From Ruminococcoides sp052118065 (lineage in GTDB: Bacteria; Bacillota; Clostridia; Oscillospirales; Acutalibacteraceae), in contig JBQKHY010000017.1 in assembly GCA_052118065.1 (NCBI GenBank), forward strand, positions 1 through 49,872: a stretch of DNA of 49,872 bases, given 5' to 3'. The notes under the pieces are model-generated. The model had not been told where the DNA came from. It saw only the letters and a program-made list of their open reading frames with translations, and made no database searches. Below, piece by piece: positions 16,987 through 26,055 of the stretch; position 1 is the stretch's first letter; every line of letters begins with the position of its first letter. The position numbers and the translations under genes are program-made.

Positions 16987-18732
16987 TCAAGCAATTGCAT
17001 ATTTATCATAATACTTTTCATACTTTTCTTGGAACAGAGGGTTTGACTTCTTTAGGTACTTACTTTGTTCATGAATACCCATACTTTCTCTATTTGCTTC
17101 AATAATGCAAAGGGCAATGTTGTTGCAATGGTCAGACACTCTTTCAAGAATTGTTGTAATATCTGATAGGACAAAGCCCATTTCAATAGTACAACCTTTG
17201 TTTTGTAATCTCTTAATATGGTTCTTTTGAAGTTGATTCTTTAGTTCATCAATAACTTCTTCAAGAGGTCCGATTTCTGCTGCTGACCTTAAGTCATCAT
17301 CAGTTAAAGTCTTTAGAGTGTAGTTAAGGATTTCTTCAACTGCACAGTACATTTGCTTAATTTCTTTCTTTGCAGTATCTGAGAAAGTCAAGTTTTTCTC
17401 ATCAATTTCCTTAGCTGAACTCATTAGTCCTACTGCATGGTCGGAAATTCTCTCTAAGTCACCGATTAGGTGAAGATACTTCGATACTGTTAAGTTATCC
17501 TTATCAGTTAAACTTTGAGCAGATAAACCAAGTAGATAGTTACCGATATTATCTTCCAGCTTATCAACTTTCTTTTCGGAATTTCTAATTTCTTCAGCAA
17601 TGTTTTGGTCATACTTTAGAATTAGTGAAAAAGCACTTTTGATAGATGTAAATGCTTCTGTTGCCATTTGAATAACAACCTTTGAACAGTTTTCAATAGC
17701 TACTGCAGGTGTTGCATATAGTCTTGTATCAAGAGTCTGAATTTTCTGTTCCTTGTGATTATCTCTGACAATAATACAAGCTAACTTTTCTAACTGTTTA
17801 GTTAGTGGGATAAATGTTAAAGTACATAGCAAATTAAATATTGAGTGTACAATAGCAATGCCCATTACACCGATTTGGTTGGCTAAGAAGTCAAAGTGAA
17901 TAAACATATTGAGAACTTCAAAAACTGTTAGCCAAATAATTGTACCACCGATGTTAAAGCATAGATGAACTACTGCTGCTCTCTTAGCACCTTTGTTTGC
18001 ACCGATTGAAGAAATAAGTGCAGTTACACAAGTACCAATGTTTTGACCCATAATAATAGGAATGGCAGACCCGAATGTAATTTGACCTGTTGAACTTAGA
18101 GCCTGAAGAATACCTACTGATGCTGATGAACTCTGAATAACTGCTGTAAGAATTGCGCCGGCTAATACACCTAGGACAGGGTTTGTGAACATTAACAGAA
18201 TGTCCTGAAATTCCGGTACATCCTTAAGTGGAGCAACTGCATCACTCATAGATTCCATACCGAACATTAGGACTGCAAAACCAAGAAGAATTTGACCAAT
18301 ATCTTTACTCTTATTGCTCTTTAGGAACATATAAAGAATAATACCGATAAGGGCAAGGATTGGTGTAAATGAACTTGGCTTTAATAGGCTGACAAAGATA
18401 TTATCACTCTCTATACCTGTTAAACTAAGTATCCATGAAGTAACTGTAGTACCGATGTTAGCACCCATAATAACGCTGATGGCTTGTCTTAGTACCATAA
18501 TACCTGAGTTTACAAAGCCAACAACCATAACTGTTGTTGCTGAACTGGACTGGATTACTGCTGTAACTGCAAGACCTAGTAAAAGACCCTTCCATTTGTT
18601 AGAGGTCATTCTTGCTAAGATAGATTCCAACTTACCACCTGCTCTTTTCTCAAGTGCATCTCCCATAAACTGCATACCAAAAAGAAATAGTGCAAGTCCA
18701 CCAACTAGATTTAATATGTTTAGAATACCCAT
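16987..18732 (-). CDS. Na+/phosphate cotransporter (NptA/YjbB type) with PhoU-like C-terminal domain
   Basis: A 581-residue membrane transporter. The N-terminal half has two repeats of the Na/Pi-cotransporter signature with QSSSATT (about residue 60) and QSSSASVG (about 200), within about eight membrane segments. The C-terminal third (about 350-560) is a helical PhoU-like domain thought to regulate activity. I start it at 18732 (MGILNILN) because AGGAG lies 8 nt upstream; longer starts at 18738 and 18753 put the ribosome site too close or absent. It follows the pst-phoU operon on the same strand but is separated by a terminator and its own Pho-box-like repeats, so it is probably an independent phosphate-starvation gene. 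Confidence 0.9.
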   Translation of the reverse strand: MGILNILNLVGGLALFLFGMQFMGDALEKRAGGKLESILARMTSNKWKGLLLGLAVTAVIQSSSATTVMVVGFVNSGIMVLRQAISVIMGANIGTTVTSWILSLTGIESDNIFVSLLKPSSFTPILALIGIILYMFLKSNKSKDIGQILLGFAVLMFGMESMSDAVAPLKDVPEFQDILLMFTNPVLGVLAGAILTAVIQSSSASVGILQALSSTGQITFGSAIPIIMGQNIGTCVTALISSIGANKGAKRAAVVHLCFNIGGTIIWLTVFEVLNMFIHFDFLANQIGVMGIAIVHSIFNLLCTLTFIPLTKQLEKLACIIVRDNHKEQKIQTLDTRLYATPAVAIENCSKVVIQMATEAFTSIKSAFSLILKYDQNIAEEIRNSEKKVDKLEDNIGNYLLGLSAQSLTDKDNLTVSKYLHLIGDLERISDHAVGLMSSAKEIDEKNLTFSDTAKKEIKQMYCAVEEILNYTLKTLTDDDLRSAAEIGPLEEVIDELKNQLQKNHIKRLQNKGCTIEMGFVLSDITTILERVSDHCNNIALCIIEANRESMGIHEQSKYLKKSNPLFQEKYEKYYDKYAIA

Positions 18733-18799
18733 ACTCATTTCTCCTATTTTCATATTAACTTCATTCTAACAGTACAATGTAAAATATAAGTTTTGGTGA

Positions 18800-18824
18800 A
18801 TGTTAAATCTATGTTAAATGTTAA
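18800..18824 (-). promoter_or_regulatory. Pho-box-like repeats upstream of the Na/Pi cotransporter
   Basis: Read on the minus strand, three copies of TTTAACA occur within 25 bp, with starts 7 and 11 bp apart, about 70-90 bp before the start codon. PhoP of B. subtilis binds TT(A/T)ACA-type repeats at about 11-bp spacing. The gene's phosphate role supports the call; binding is inferred. Confidence 0.5.
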
Positions 18825-18865
18825 ATTTATTTTAGAATTTCTGAATTTTATTTAAAAAGAAAGAA

Positions 18866-18894
18866 AAGGCAACCCAAAATTTGGATTGCCTTTC
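18866..18894 (-). terminator. Terminator of the pst-phoU operon
   Basis: AAAGGCAATCC and its near complement form a long hairpin on the minus strand, followed by a T-rich tract; it starts about 30 bp after the phoU stop codon. Confidence 0.78.
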
Positions 18895-18924
18895 TAAATG
18901 AGTAAGGGAAAATTAATAAAAAAG

Positions 18925-19581
18925 TTAATTCACATCCTTGTGAACACCTGTAATTGAATAAACTACCCATTCAGCAATATTTACTGAGTGGTCACCTATT
19001 CTTTCAAGATACTTTGCAACCATTAGTAGGTCAACACAAAGCTCTGCATCTGTATTACTTTGAATCATCTGAATAAGCTCAATCTTAACTTTATCAAAGT
19101 AGTTGTCAATAATATCATCATCAAGAATAGCACTTTGTGCCATTTCAAGGTTCTTTTCTGAGAAGGATGTTACTGCTTTCTTTACAAGGTCAATAGTTGC
19201 CTTGAACATATCCTTTAGGTGAATTTTTCCATTAAATTCACAGTTGTTGATATAACCGGAAAGTTCAGTAATATCAGAAGCCTGATCACCGATTCTCTCC
19301 ATATCGGAAATCAGCTTTAGTGCAGAAGAAACTGTTCTCAAATCACTGGCTACAGGTTGCTGATGTAGTAAAAGTCCCATACATAGCTTTTCAATATAGT
19401 CTTCACTATGGTTAATTTCTTTTTCATAGAAATTTACATTCTTTGCATATTCCTTGATTTTGTCAGCATTATCTCCAACAACAGTTTGAGATGCATTTTC
19501 AATTGCCTTTTCACATAGGCTACCCATATACTTTACGCTGGAATATAGGTCTTCAAGTTGTTTGTTAAAGTTATCTCTCAT
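18925..19581 (-). CDS. phoU: Phosphate-specific transport accessory protein PhoU
   Basis: A 218-residue all-helical protein with the two-repeat PhoU fold. The metal-binding ERIGDxxxxI(A/T)E motif appears twice, as MERIGDQASDITEL near residue 95 and LERIGDHSVNIAEW near 197. PhoU links the Pst transporter to control of the PhoR/PhoP two-component system and limits phosphate uptake. It lies directly after pstB (2-bp gap), the usual last position of a pst operon. Confidence 0.95.
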   Translation of the reverse strand: MRDNFNKQLEDLYSSVKYMGSLCEKAIENASQTVVGDNADKIKEYAKNVNFYEKEINHSEDYIEKLCMGLLLHQQPVASDLRTVSSALKLISDMERIGDQASDITELSGYINNCEFNGKIHLKDMFKATIDLVKKAVTSFSEKNLEMAQSAILDDDIIDNYFDKVKIELIQMIQSNTDAELCVDLLMVAKYLERIGDHSVNIAEWVVYSITGVHKDVN

Positions 19582-19583
19582 AA

Positions 19584-20333
19584 TTATCCGAACCTTCCTG
19601 AAATATAATCTTCTGTTTTCTTATTCTTTGGCGTTGAGAAAATCTGATGTGTGTCACCATATTCAATAATCTCACCAAGTAGGAAAAATGCAGTTTTGTC
19701 AGAAATTCTGGCTGCTTGTTGCATTGAGTGAGTAACAATAACAATTGTATATTTGTCCTTTAGTTCAAGTGTTAAGTCCTCAATCTTTGATGTTGAGATT
19801 GGGTCAAGGGCTGATGTAGGTTCATCCATTAGGATTACTTCCGGATTAACTGTTAAGGCTCTGGCAATACATAGTCTTTGTTGCTGACCACCTGAAAGTG
19901 CAAGTGCTGACTTCTTTAGCTTATCCTTAACTTCATCCCACAAAGCAGCTTGTCGTAAAGTTCTTTCTACAATTTCGTTAAGTTCACTTTTCTTTCTGAT
20001 ACCATGAGTAATAGGTCCATAAGTTAGGTTATCGTAAATACTCATTGGAAATGGGTTTGGATGCTGGAATACCATACCTACTCTTTTTCTAAGAGTGTTA
20101 ACATCAATATCCTTGAAAATATCTTGACCATCTAAAAGCACCTGACCATCAATCTTACAACCTTCAACAAGGTCATTCATTCTGTTAAGTGTTTTTAGAA
20201 CTGTTGATTTACCACAACCTGATGGTCCAATAAAAGAGGTAATTTTGTTTTGTTCAATACCAAGGTTAATACCCTTGATAGCCTTGAAATCTCCATAATG
20301 AAGTACAAGGTCATTTATATCAAATTTGTTCAT
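19584..20333 (-). CDS. pstB: Phosphate ABC transporter ATP-binding protein PstB
   Basis: A 249-residue ABC ATPase. Walker A GPSGCGKST is near residue 37, the Q-loop in MVFQHPNPFPMSIYDN is typical of PstB, the signature is LSGGQQQRLCIARAL, Walker B is ILMDEPTSALDP, and the switch His is in VTHSMQQA. It drives import of inorganic phosphate with PstA/PstC. It follows pstA by 9 bp and precedes phoU by 2 bp. Confidence 0.97.
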   Translation of the reverse strand: MNKFDINDLVLHYGDFKAIKGINLGIEQNKITSFIGPSGCGKSTVLKTLNRMNDLVEGCKIDGQVLLDGQDIFKDIDVNTLRKRVGMVFQHPNPFPMSIYDNLTYGPITHGIRKKSELNEIVERTLRQAALWDEVKDKLKKSALALSGGQQQRLCIARALTVNPEVILMDEPTSALDPISTSKIEDLTLELKDKYTIVIVTHSMQQAARISDKTAFFLLGEIIEYGDTHQIFSTPKNKKTEDYISGRFG

Positions 20334-20342
20334 TATTTCTCC

Positions 20343-21182
20343 TTATTTCTTTGCAAGTTTCTTTGCAATAAAGTTTGATAGTGCGTTGATACCCACAACA
20401 AGTAGTAGAAGTATAACTGCAGTTGCATAGGCTTGGTTTGTAAATAAACCTTCTGACAACAAGCAATATAGATGAACTGAAAGTGTTCTTGCTGAGTCTG
20501 TAAGACTTGTTGCAGTTTCTGCTACTGTACCTGATGTGTAGATAAGTGCAGCAGTTTCACCAACAATTCTACCGATTGCTAGGATAACACCTGAAAGAAT
20601 ACCCGGAATTGCAGTTGGTACAATAATCTTGAAGATTGTTCTTATCTTACCAGCACCTAAACCGAAAGAACCCTCTCTGTATGAATTAGGTACTGCAAGT
20701 AGTGCCTCTTCTGTTGTTCTTATAATTGTTGGAAGAACCATCATTACAAGTGTAAGTACACCGGCTATCATTGAGTAACCCCAACCTAAAGCAATAACAA
20801 ATGCTAGGAAACCGAATAGACCAAATACAATTGAAGGAATACCGGCTAGGGTTTCTGTTGTAACTCTGATAACTTTAACCAGCTTACTGCCTTTCTTAGC
20901 ATATTCAACAAGATAAACTGCTGAGAAAATACCGATAGGTACTGCAATTAGCAGTGTTAGGAATGTAATAAATACTGTGTTAAAGATTGATGGCAACATT
21001 GACTGATTTTTTGAGTTATAGTGTAAACTAAACAAATCAGTTGTTAAGTTAGGAATACCGTTTACAAGTATGTAAATAATAATAAATATAATACTTGCCA
21101 CAGTTACTACTGCTGCTAAACCTATTAATATTAGTAGTACAAATGAAAGAGGGTGTTTTAAATATGTCTTTAGCTTATCCAT
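20343..21182 (-). CDS. pstA: Phosphate ABC transporter permease PstA
   Basis: A 279-residue permease with six predicted membrane segments. The segment GIPSIVFGLFG and the coupling-helix region EEALLAVPNSYREGSFGLGA are characteristic of PstA/PstC permeases, and TAALIYTSG follows as usual. Its start overlaps the pstC stop by one base, indicating translational coupling. Confidence 0.95.
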   Translation of the reverse strand: MDKLKTYLKHPLSFVLLILIGLAAVVTVASIIFIIIYILVNGIPNLTTDLFSLHYNSKNQSMLPSIFNTVFITFLTLLIAVPIGIFSAVYLVEYAKKGSKLVKVIRVTTETLAGIPSIVFGLFGFLAFVIALGWGYSMIAGVLTLVMMVLPTIIRTTEEALLAVPNSYREGSFGLGAGKIRTIFKIIVPTAIPGILSGVILAIGRIVGETAALIYTSGTVAETATSLTDSARTLSVHLYCLLSEGLFTNQAYATAVILLLLVVGINALSNFIAKKLAKK

Positions 21183-22033
21183 TACTTATCCTTCTTTCTT
21201 ATTACTATTGAGAAACATATGTTGATTATTAAGATAAACACAAACAGTACAACTGCAGTAGCAATAAGTGCCTCTCTGTGAAGACCTTCTGCATATGCCA
21301 TTTCCATAACGATGTTACTTGTAAGTGTTCTGACACCACTTGTAATGCTATTTGGCATAATTGCCTGGTTACCGGCTACCATTACAACTGCCATTGTTTC
21401 ACCGATAGCTCTACCGATACTTAGGATAATACCTGACATAATACCACTTTTAGCTGCCGGAATAACTGTCTTAAAGATACTTCTTTCTTTAGTTGCACCT
21501 AGTGCCAAAGAACCCTCAAAGTACATATTTGGTACTGCTCTGATGGAAGATTCTGTTGTGTTAATAATTGTTGGTAAAATCATAATACCAAGTAGAATTG
21601 ATGCAGTTAAGATACCTTTACCACTTGTATGAGTTAGCTCCTGAATAATTGGAACTACAACTACCAAGCAGAAGAAACCATAAACAACTGACGGAATACT
21701 TGCCAGTAGGTTAATAAGTGGCTTTATCACTTTATAAATTTTCTTTGGACAATAACAAGCTAAGAATACTGCAGTCAAAATACCGATAGGAACACCGATT
21801 ACAATTGCACCGGCAGTAACATAAATACTTGCTACAATCATTGGGAAGATGCCAAACTCCCCTGAATTAGGTCTCCAATGTGTACCGAATATAAAGTCCG
21901 TAAAACCAATTTTTCCTATTGCAGGAACACCATTTGCAAAGATAAAAATACAAATTACTGCAACTGCTAAAATTGAAATACAAGCACACAATAGAAACAG
22001 AATTTTCATTAGGACTTCTTTTACATTACTCAA
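21182..22033 (-). CDS. pstC: Phosphate ABC transporter permease PstC
   Basis: A 283-residue permease with about six membrane segments. FGTHWRPNSGEFGIFPM in the periplasm-facing first loop and SIPSVVYGFFCL identify PstC; the coupling region ESSIRAVPNMYFEGSLALGA follows. It is the second gene of the operon, 63 bp after pstS, and overlaps pstA by one base. Confidence 0.96.
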   Translation of the reverse strand: MSNVKEVLMKILFLLCACISILAVAVICIFIFANGVPAIGKIGFTDFIFGTHWRPNSGEFGIFPMIVASIYVTAGAIVIGVPIGILTAVFLACYCPKKIYKVIKPLINLLASIPSVVYGFFCLVVVVPIIQELTHTSGKGILTASILLGIMILPTIINTTESSIRAVPNMYFEGSLALGATKERSIFKTVIPAAKSGIMSGIILSIGRAIGETMAVVMVAGNQAIMPNSITSGVRTLTSNIVMEMAYAEGLHREALIATAVVLFVFILIINICFSIVIRKKDK

Positions 22034-22096
22034 ACTAATTCTCCGTTCTAAAGTTATAGGCAGAGGGTTAACTCTGCCTAAATGTTTCTTTCGATT

Positions 22097-22975
22097 TTAC
22101 TTGATGTGGTCCCAAGAAGTTGTTTCGCCAAGATAAATTGACTTGATTTGGTCAGATGTTAGATTATCAATTGAATTATTTTTGTTTACGATTACTGCAA
22201 TACCGTCCATAGCAATTTTCTTTGTTGCCAAAGTTTTTGCTTCATCATCCTTTAGTTCACGAGATGACATACCAATATCAACTGCTTTTTCTATAGCTGA
22301 CTGGATACCGGCTGTTGAACCTGATTCCTGAATTTCGATTGTTACACCAGGGTTTAGCTTTTTGTATTCATCAGCAATTACATTCATTAGAGGAGCAACT
22401 GATGTTGAACCTGCAACTGTGATTTTACCCTTTAGGCCACTAGCCTTGTAAGATTTACCACTTTCTACTGAGATGTAGCCTTCCTTATCAACTGTCTTTT
22501 GACCTTCGTCACTCATAATGAAGTTGATTAAATCTTCAGCAAGTTTTGAAAGTTTACCGTCATAATAACATAGGTTAAATGGACGAGAGATTTTGTACTT
22601 ACCACTCTTTACATTTTCAGCAGTACCTTCAATACCGTCAACTGTTACTTCCTTAACTGAGTCAGAAAGTGAACCTAGAGAAACATAACCGATTGCATTG
22701 TCGTTACCCTGAACTGTTGTCATCATAACTGATGTACTGTTTGTGATTTCTGCACTTTCTGTTGTTGCGTCATTTTCTTTGTCATCTACAATACCAAGTA
22801 GTTCTGTGAAAGCACCACGAGTACCTGAACCGTCTTCTCTTGATACAACAGTAATGTCACCTGTTACTTTGTTACCATTACTACTGTCACTGCTACTGTT
22901 GTTTGAACTACCACAACCAACCAGTGAAATTGCAACTAAAGCAATTACCATAACTGAACATATTAACTTTTTCAT
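22097..22975 (-). CDS. pstS: Phosphate-binding lipoprotein PstS
   Basis: A 292-residue substrate-binding lipoprotein. The lipobox LVGC places the lipidated Cys at 21, after a short hydrophobic signal; a Ser/Asn-rich spacer follows. The phosphate-site segments SREDGSGTRGAF and GSTSVAPLMN, plus QESGSTAGIQSA, are typical. The order of the phosphate motifs is swapped compared with many PstS proteins (SGTRGAF before GSTSVAP), suggesting a circularly permuted order of the two lobes. First gene of the pst operon, with Pho-box-like repeats upstream. Confidence 0.93.
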   Translation of the reverse strand: MKKLICSVMVIALVAISLVGCGSSNNSSSDSSNGNKVTGDITVVSREDGSGTRGAFTELLGIVDDKENDATTESAEITNSTSVMMTTVQGNDNAIGYVSLGSLSDSVKEVTVDGIEGTAENVKSGKYKISRPFNLCYYDGKLSKLAEDLINFIMSDEGQKTVDKEGYISVESGKSYKASGLKGKITVAGSTSVAPLMNVIADEYKKLNPGVTIEIQESGSTAGIQSAIEKAVDIGMSSRELKDDEAKTLATKKIAMDGIAVIVNKNNSIDNLTSDQIKSIYLGETTSWDHIK

Positions 22976-23053
22976 CTTTTCTTTTACCTCTTTTTTAATT
23001 TAGATTTTATTTTTTCTGTACCTCTCAAGTACAACTTTATCTTACTATTACTT

Positions 23054-23114
23054 TGTTAAATCAAAAATCTAAGAAAAGTTAAATGTAAATTTATTTTTGT
23101 TAAGTTATGTTAAA
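23054..23114 (-). promoter_or_regulatory. Pho-box-like repeats upstream of pstS
   Basis: On the minus strand five TTTAACA-like words lie within about 60 bp (starts near 23114, 23104, 23090, 23083 and 23060), 80-140 bp before pstS. They match the type of repeat found before the cotransporter gene. PhoP control is inferred. Confidence 0.5.
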
Positions 23115-23218
23115 TCTTCCCCCATAAAATTTCACAATTCTACACCTTTCGACATTTTATATAAAATAAAAAAATAGCCTAGATAAATTATAAGCTATTT
23201 CACTTTAAGGATTTTATT

Positions 23219-23930
23219 TTTTGTGGATTAGGTAAATCAGTAGTATGAATTTGGGTTTTCAATTTTGTCTGTGCTAAACTAAAAATACTTCAACAAATTT
23301 GGGTTTTCAATTTTGTCTGTGCTAAACTAAAAATACTTCAACAAATTAGGGTTTGTGGGGATGTTGCAAATTATATAAAAGTGTATACTATGTCCTTTCT
23401 CTCTTATATACCAAGTTATTGCACAATTAATAATACAACAATATTTTGTAGCATAAACAGTACCGATTTTTATATCATATTATGGCTTACAGGTGTAGGG
23501 GCGAACATTGTTCGCCCGTTAAAAAGTGTGATACCTATGGGATTTTTGTCCTGTTTGCAGACTATAAATTTATAATATCTACAAAGGATAAAATACAAAT
23601 AGAAAGGTTAATTTTCAAACGGGACATCAATGATGTCCCCTACAACTGTATCTCATAATGTTCATTGTATTTTATAGTTAGAAATAAAGGAAAGTTTCTT
23701 CTATGATGATATTTTAAACAAGTTTAAAATATCAACCACTCCTTCAGTCATTCTTTAAAAGGTGAATTGCTTTGCAATTCACGAATGACAGCTCCCTCAG
23801 CGAGGGAGGTGGCTTTGCGTATGCAAAGACGGAAGGAGTGATTGGAATTGTAAATTCATTTACAATTCCACAATAGAAGATACTATTTAATAGCACTACA
23901 AACCCTAATTTGTAAAGCTATCTTTACACA
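23219..23930. repeat. MITE-like composite palindromic element, third copy, with a tandem 46-bp duplication
   Basis: About 0.7 kb between pstS and the Cys-rich gene. A 46-bp unit (GGGTTTTCAATTTTG...ACAAAT) is repeated in tandem at about 23252-23346. Then come the GGGGCGAAC/GTTCGCCC, GGGACATCAATGATGTCCC, GATATTTTAAAC, GTGAATTGC/GCAATTCAC and CTCCCTC/GAGGGAG modules in the order found in copy R. The right edge is CTACAAACCCTAATTTG. It is shorter than copies L and R, lacking their left third. No gene seen. Confidence 0.75.
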
Positions 23931-23963
23931 ATCTAAATTAAAAAGAACATAGGAACAAAAGGC

Positions 23964-23995
23964 AAAAGCCTCACCATTATTATGGTGAGGCTTTT
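23964..23995 (-). terminator. Terminator downstream of the Cys-rich peptide gene
   Basis: A perfect 13-bp stem (AAAAGCCTCACCA with its complement) and 6-nt loop, T-rich on both strands. The 200 bp between it and the gene are AT-rich with imperfect repeats of AAATCTA and AATTTATAAA. Confidence 0.8.
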
Positions 23996-24196
23996 TAGAA
24001 GATAATCAGAGAATATCTTTTTAATTAAAAATCTAAGAATTACAATTTATAAATCAACTTTGAATTAAAAATCTAGGAATCACAATTTATAAATTATCTT
24101 TAGGTTATAATTCTATTAAATATAAATCTATGAATTATAAATTTACAAATTAAAAATTAAAGTTTCTATATTGCTACCGGGTTACGATTTATGGTT

Positions 24197-24331
24197 TTAG
24201 CAACCACAACCACCGTTGCAACCACAGCCACAATCGTTAGAGTTGCCACAATTACCACCACAACAGCCACAGCAGATGATGATTAGAAGAATAATCCAGC
24301 AACAATTTCCATTGCCAAAACAGTTACACAT
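24197..24331 (-). CDS. Cysteine- and glycine-rich 44-residue peptide with a hydrophobic segment
   Basis: A very short frame with a strong GGAGG ribosome site 8 nt before the ATG. The peptide begins MCNCFGNGNCCW, then has a hydrophobic stretch (about residues 12-19) and a tail made of CG, CC and GG pairs ending NGGCGC. 14 of 44 residues are Cys. Short Cys/Gly-rich proteins with one hydrophobic helix occur in spore-forming Firmicutes and are sometimes annotated as sporulation or coat proteins, but I do not recognise this one. Metal binding or disulphide cross-linking are possibilities. It is followed by a strong terminator and preceded on the same strand by the nucleotidyltransferase gene (79-bp gap). 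The strong ribosome site makes it likely to be real. Confidence 0.72.
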   Translation of the reverse strand: MCNCFGNGNCCWIILLIIICCGCCGGNCGNSNDCGCGCNGGCGC

Positions 24332-24410
24332 TTGGGTTTCCTCCTTTCCGTTTACATTATATATTATTAGGAAAGTAGAAAAGTGTGTTTACTTTTAGGT
24401 AGAAATTTTC

Positions 24411-25589
24411 TTAAATTCCTGCCATCTTATTTATTGAGTCAATGTAGTTTTTCACATCTTTGTTCATATTGGCAATGTTGTTTTTTTCACGAACAATAGC
24501 CTTTGGCTTTTTGATTAAAGTATAAAAGCCTTTGTGAATGTAGCAAAAAGGAAGTAGCCATTTGTGGTTAACAAGCACCTTGTATCTTTCCTTCATTGCA
24601 TCATAACCGATAAACCATGCATCACAAAAATACTTGATTTTGTTGGTAAGGTAAAAGCCTTTTTTCTTGGTGTCTTTAGGTGAAATTATAGACATTGCAA
24701 AGAATGTTTGTTCACCATGAGCACCACTGATATATACAAATCTTGAAAGCTCTGTAAGTCTTTTATCTTGACTTTTATTTTCAAAAAACACCTGAGACAG
24801 TTGTTTTACCGTTTCATTAAAATCAAATAGTCCTAACTTTTTCAGTTCATTATTTAGGTAGTCATTATTAAAGGTCATTTTCTCATTTATAAGGTACATA
24901 TCAAGAAAATACCTAACACCTACCCCACCCTTAACAAAATGCTTGTACAAATGATAAAGTGTATAAATATAGAAATCTTCATTATTTAAAAGATAATGAA
25001 ACTTTGAATTTTCCTTTAAATATGCCCTATGAAATGACTTGTTAAAATAGTCATAAAAATTAGAGTCCTTAGGTGCTAAGGAAGAATGTAGCTCAATATG
25101 TACTGAATTTTTCTCATAGCTTATGTGATAGTCATTGCCCTTATTGGGCTTTTCAAAGGTTTTGTAACCTAGGCTCTCAAGGACTTTACAGGACTTTTCA
25201 AAATCACTATCTTTAATTAGAATATCAATATCCCCACTGCTACGGTAATTTTCTACAGGATACAGTTTTTTAATCAAAATTCCCTTAACCGGCAAGAAAG
25301 AAACTTCATTATCCTCAAAAGCAGAATAAACCATTGTTGAATATATTTCTTGCTTTGCTTCAATAAAGGTAAGTTTACTGTAAACATCCCTAAATTTACT
25401 TAAAACTTCTTTTGGCACATTAAAATCTTTAATTGCAAGATACACCATATTGGCAACTTTATGATGCATACAAAAGTGAAAAAACTTGCTCCAATCAATT
25501 TGAAAATCAGGTTGGGCAGGTTTTTTGTTCTTTATAAGTGATTGTAAGATGTTTGATAAATAATTACCATACTGTAGATAAAAGTCCAT
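24411..25589 (-). CDS. Uncharacterised nucleotidyltransferase (NTP_transf_5 type)
   Basis: A 392-residue protein. The centre has the nucleotidyltransferase core: VKGILIKKLYP, then SSGDIDILI, with D120 and D122 as the metal-binding DxD pair, and a later acidic/His segment VHIELH. This is the pattern of the uncharacterised NTP_transf_5 family, which is found with surface polysaccharide and peptide-modification genes but has no settled substrate. The N-terminal 90 residues and C-terminal half are helical and Lys-rich. The small membrane gene at 25607 is 17 bp upstream on the same strand, so they form a two-gene operon. Confidence 0.8.
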   Translation of the reverse strand: MDFYLQYGNYLSNILQSLIKNKKPAQPDFQIDWSKFFHFCMHHKVANMVYLAIKDFNVPKEVLSKFRDVYSKLTFIEAKQEIYSTMVYSAFEDNEVSFLPVKGILIKKLYPVENYRSSGDIDILIKDSDFEKSCKVLESLGYKTFEKPNKGNDYHISYEKNSVHIELHSSLAPKDSNFYDYFNKSFHRAYLKENSKFHYLLNNEDFYIYTLYHLYKHFVKGGVGVRYFLDMYLINEKMTFNNDYLNNELKKLGLFDFNETVKQLSQVFFENKSQDKRLTELSRFVYISGAHGEQTFFAMSIISPKDTKKKGFYLTNKIKYFCDAWFIGYDAMKERYKVLVNHKWLLPFCYIHKGFYTLIKKPKAIVREKNNIANMNKDVKNYIDSINKMAGI

Positions 25590-25606
25590 ACTATCCCTTA
25601 CTTTAA

Positions 25607-25822
25607 TTATTTTTCAGAAAACTTTTTGTTGTATTTATTAATTCTCACTAAGTTTACAATATTAGCAACCAGTACAATTAACATAACTGCAACCAGAAGA
25701 ATTGGCATAATCAAAAAATTAATATTATGCACAATACAATACCAAAGTTCCACTGCAGAAGCTATTAGTGCTACTGCTGAAAATAATACACCGATAATTG
25801 CTATAACTTTATTTTTCTTCAT
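25607..25822 (-). CDS. Small membrane protein, 71 residues
   Basis: Begins MKKNKVIAIIGVLF and has two hydrophobic helices separated by a short loop (ELWYCIVHN), ending in a basic tail. A longer in-frame start exists at 25921, but GAGGAG lies 9 nt before the ATG at 25822, which I take as the start. No family recognised. It is upstream of and probably co-transcribed with the nucleotidyltransferase. Confidence 0.7.
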   Translation of the reverse strand: MKKNKVIAIIGVLFSAVALIASAVELWYCIVHNINFLIMPILLVAVMLIVLVANIVNLVRINKYNKKFSEK

Positions 25823-25890
25823 AAATGCCATCTCCTCTAAACTAAACAATAACATATTTTTAACATATTTGCAACAAGATAAATGTAGAA

Positions 25891-25926
25891 AAAGCTCTTG
25901 CCTATTAAAAATAATAAGCAAGAGCC
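25891..25926 (-). terminator. Terminator of the GH25 lysozyme gene
   Basis: On the minus strand GGCTCTTGC pairs with GCAAGAGC around an AT-rich loop and is followed by TTTTT. It lies about 130 bp after the lysozyme stop codon. The A-rich interval between holds no gene. Confidence 0.75.
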
Positions 25927-26055
25927 GTTGATTTTGGAGGTATAATAAATGGTAGTTTTAGTTGGTAAGCTTCTTTTCTTTTATTACTATTGATGGTGTT
26001 GATAGGGAATAATCCCTAGTACATAATATACCGTCAAAATAATTTTGCCACCCTT

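Noticed and set aside
24216..24398. Plus-strand Gln/Pro-rich frame of 60 codons
   Set aside because: It is antisense to the Cys-rich peptide gene, which has the ribosome site and terminator.
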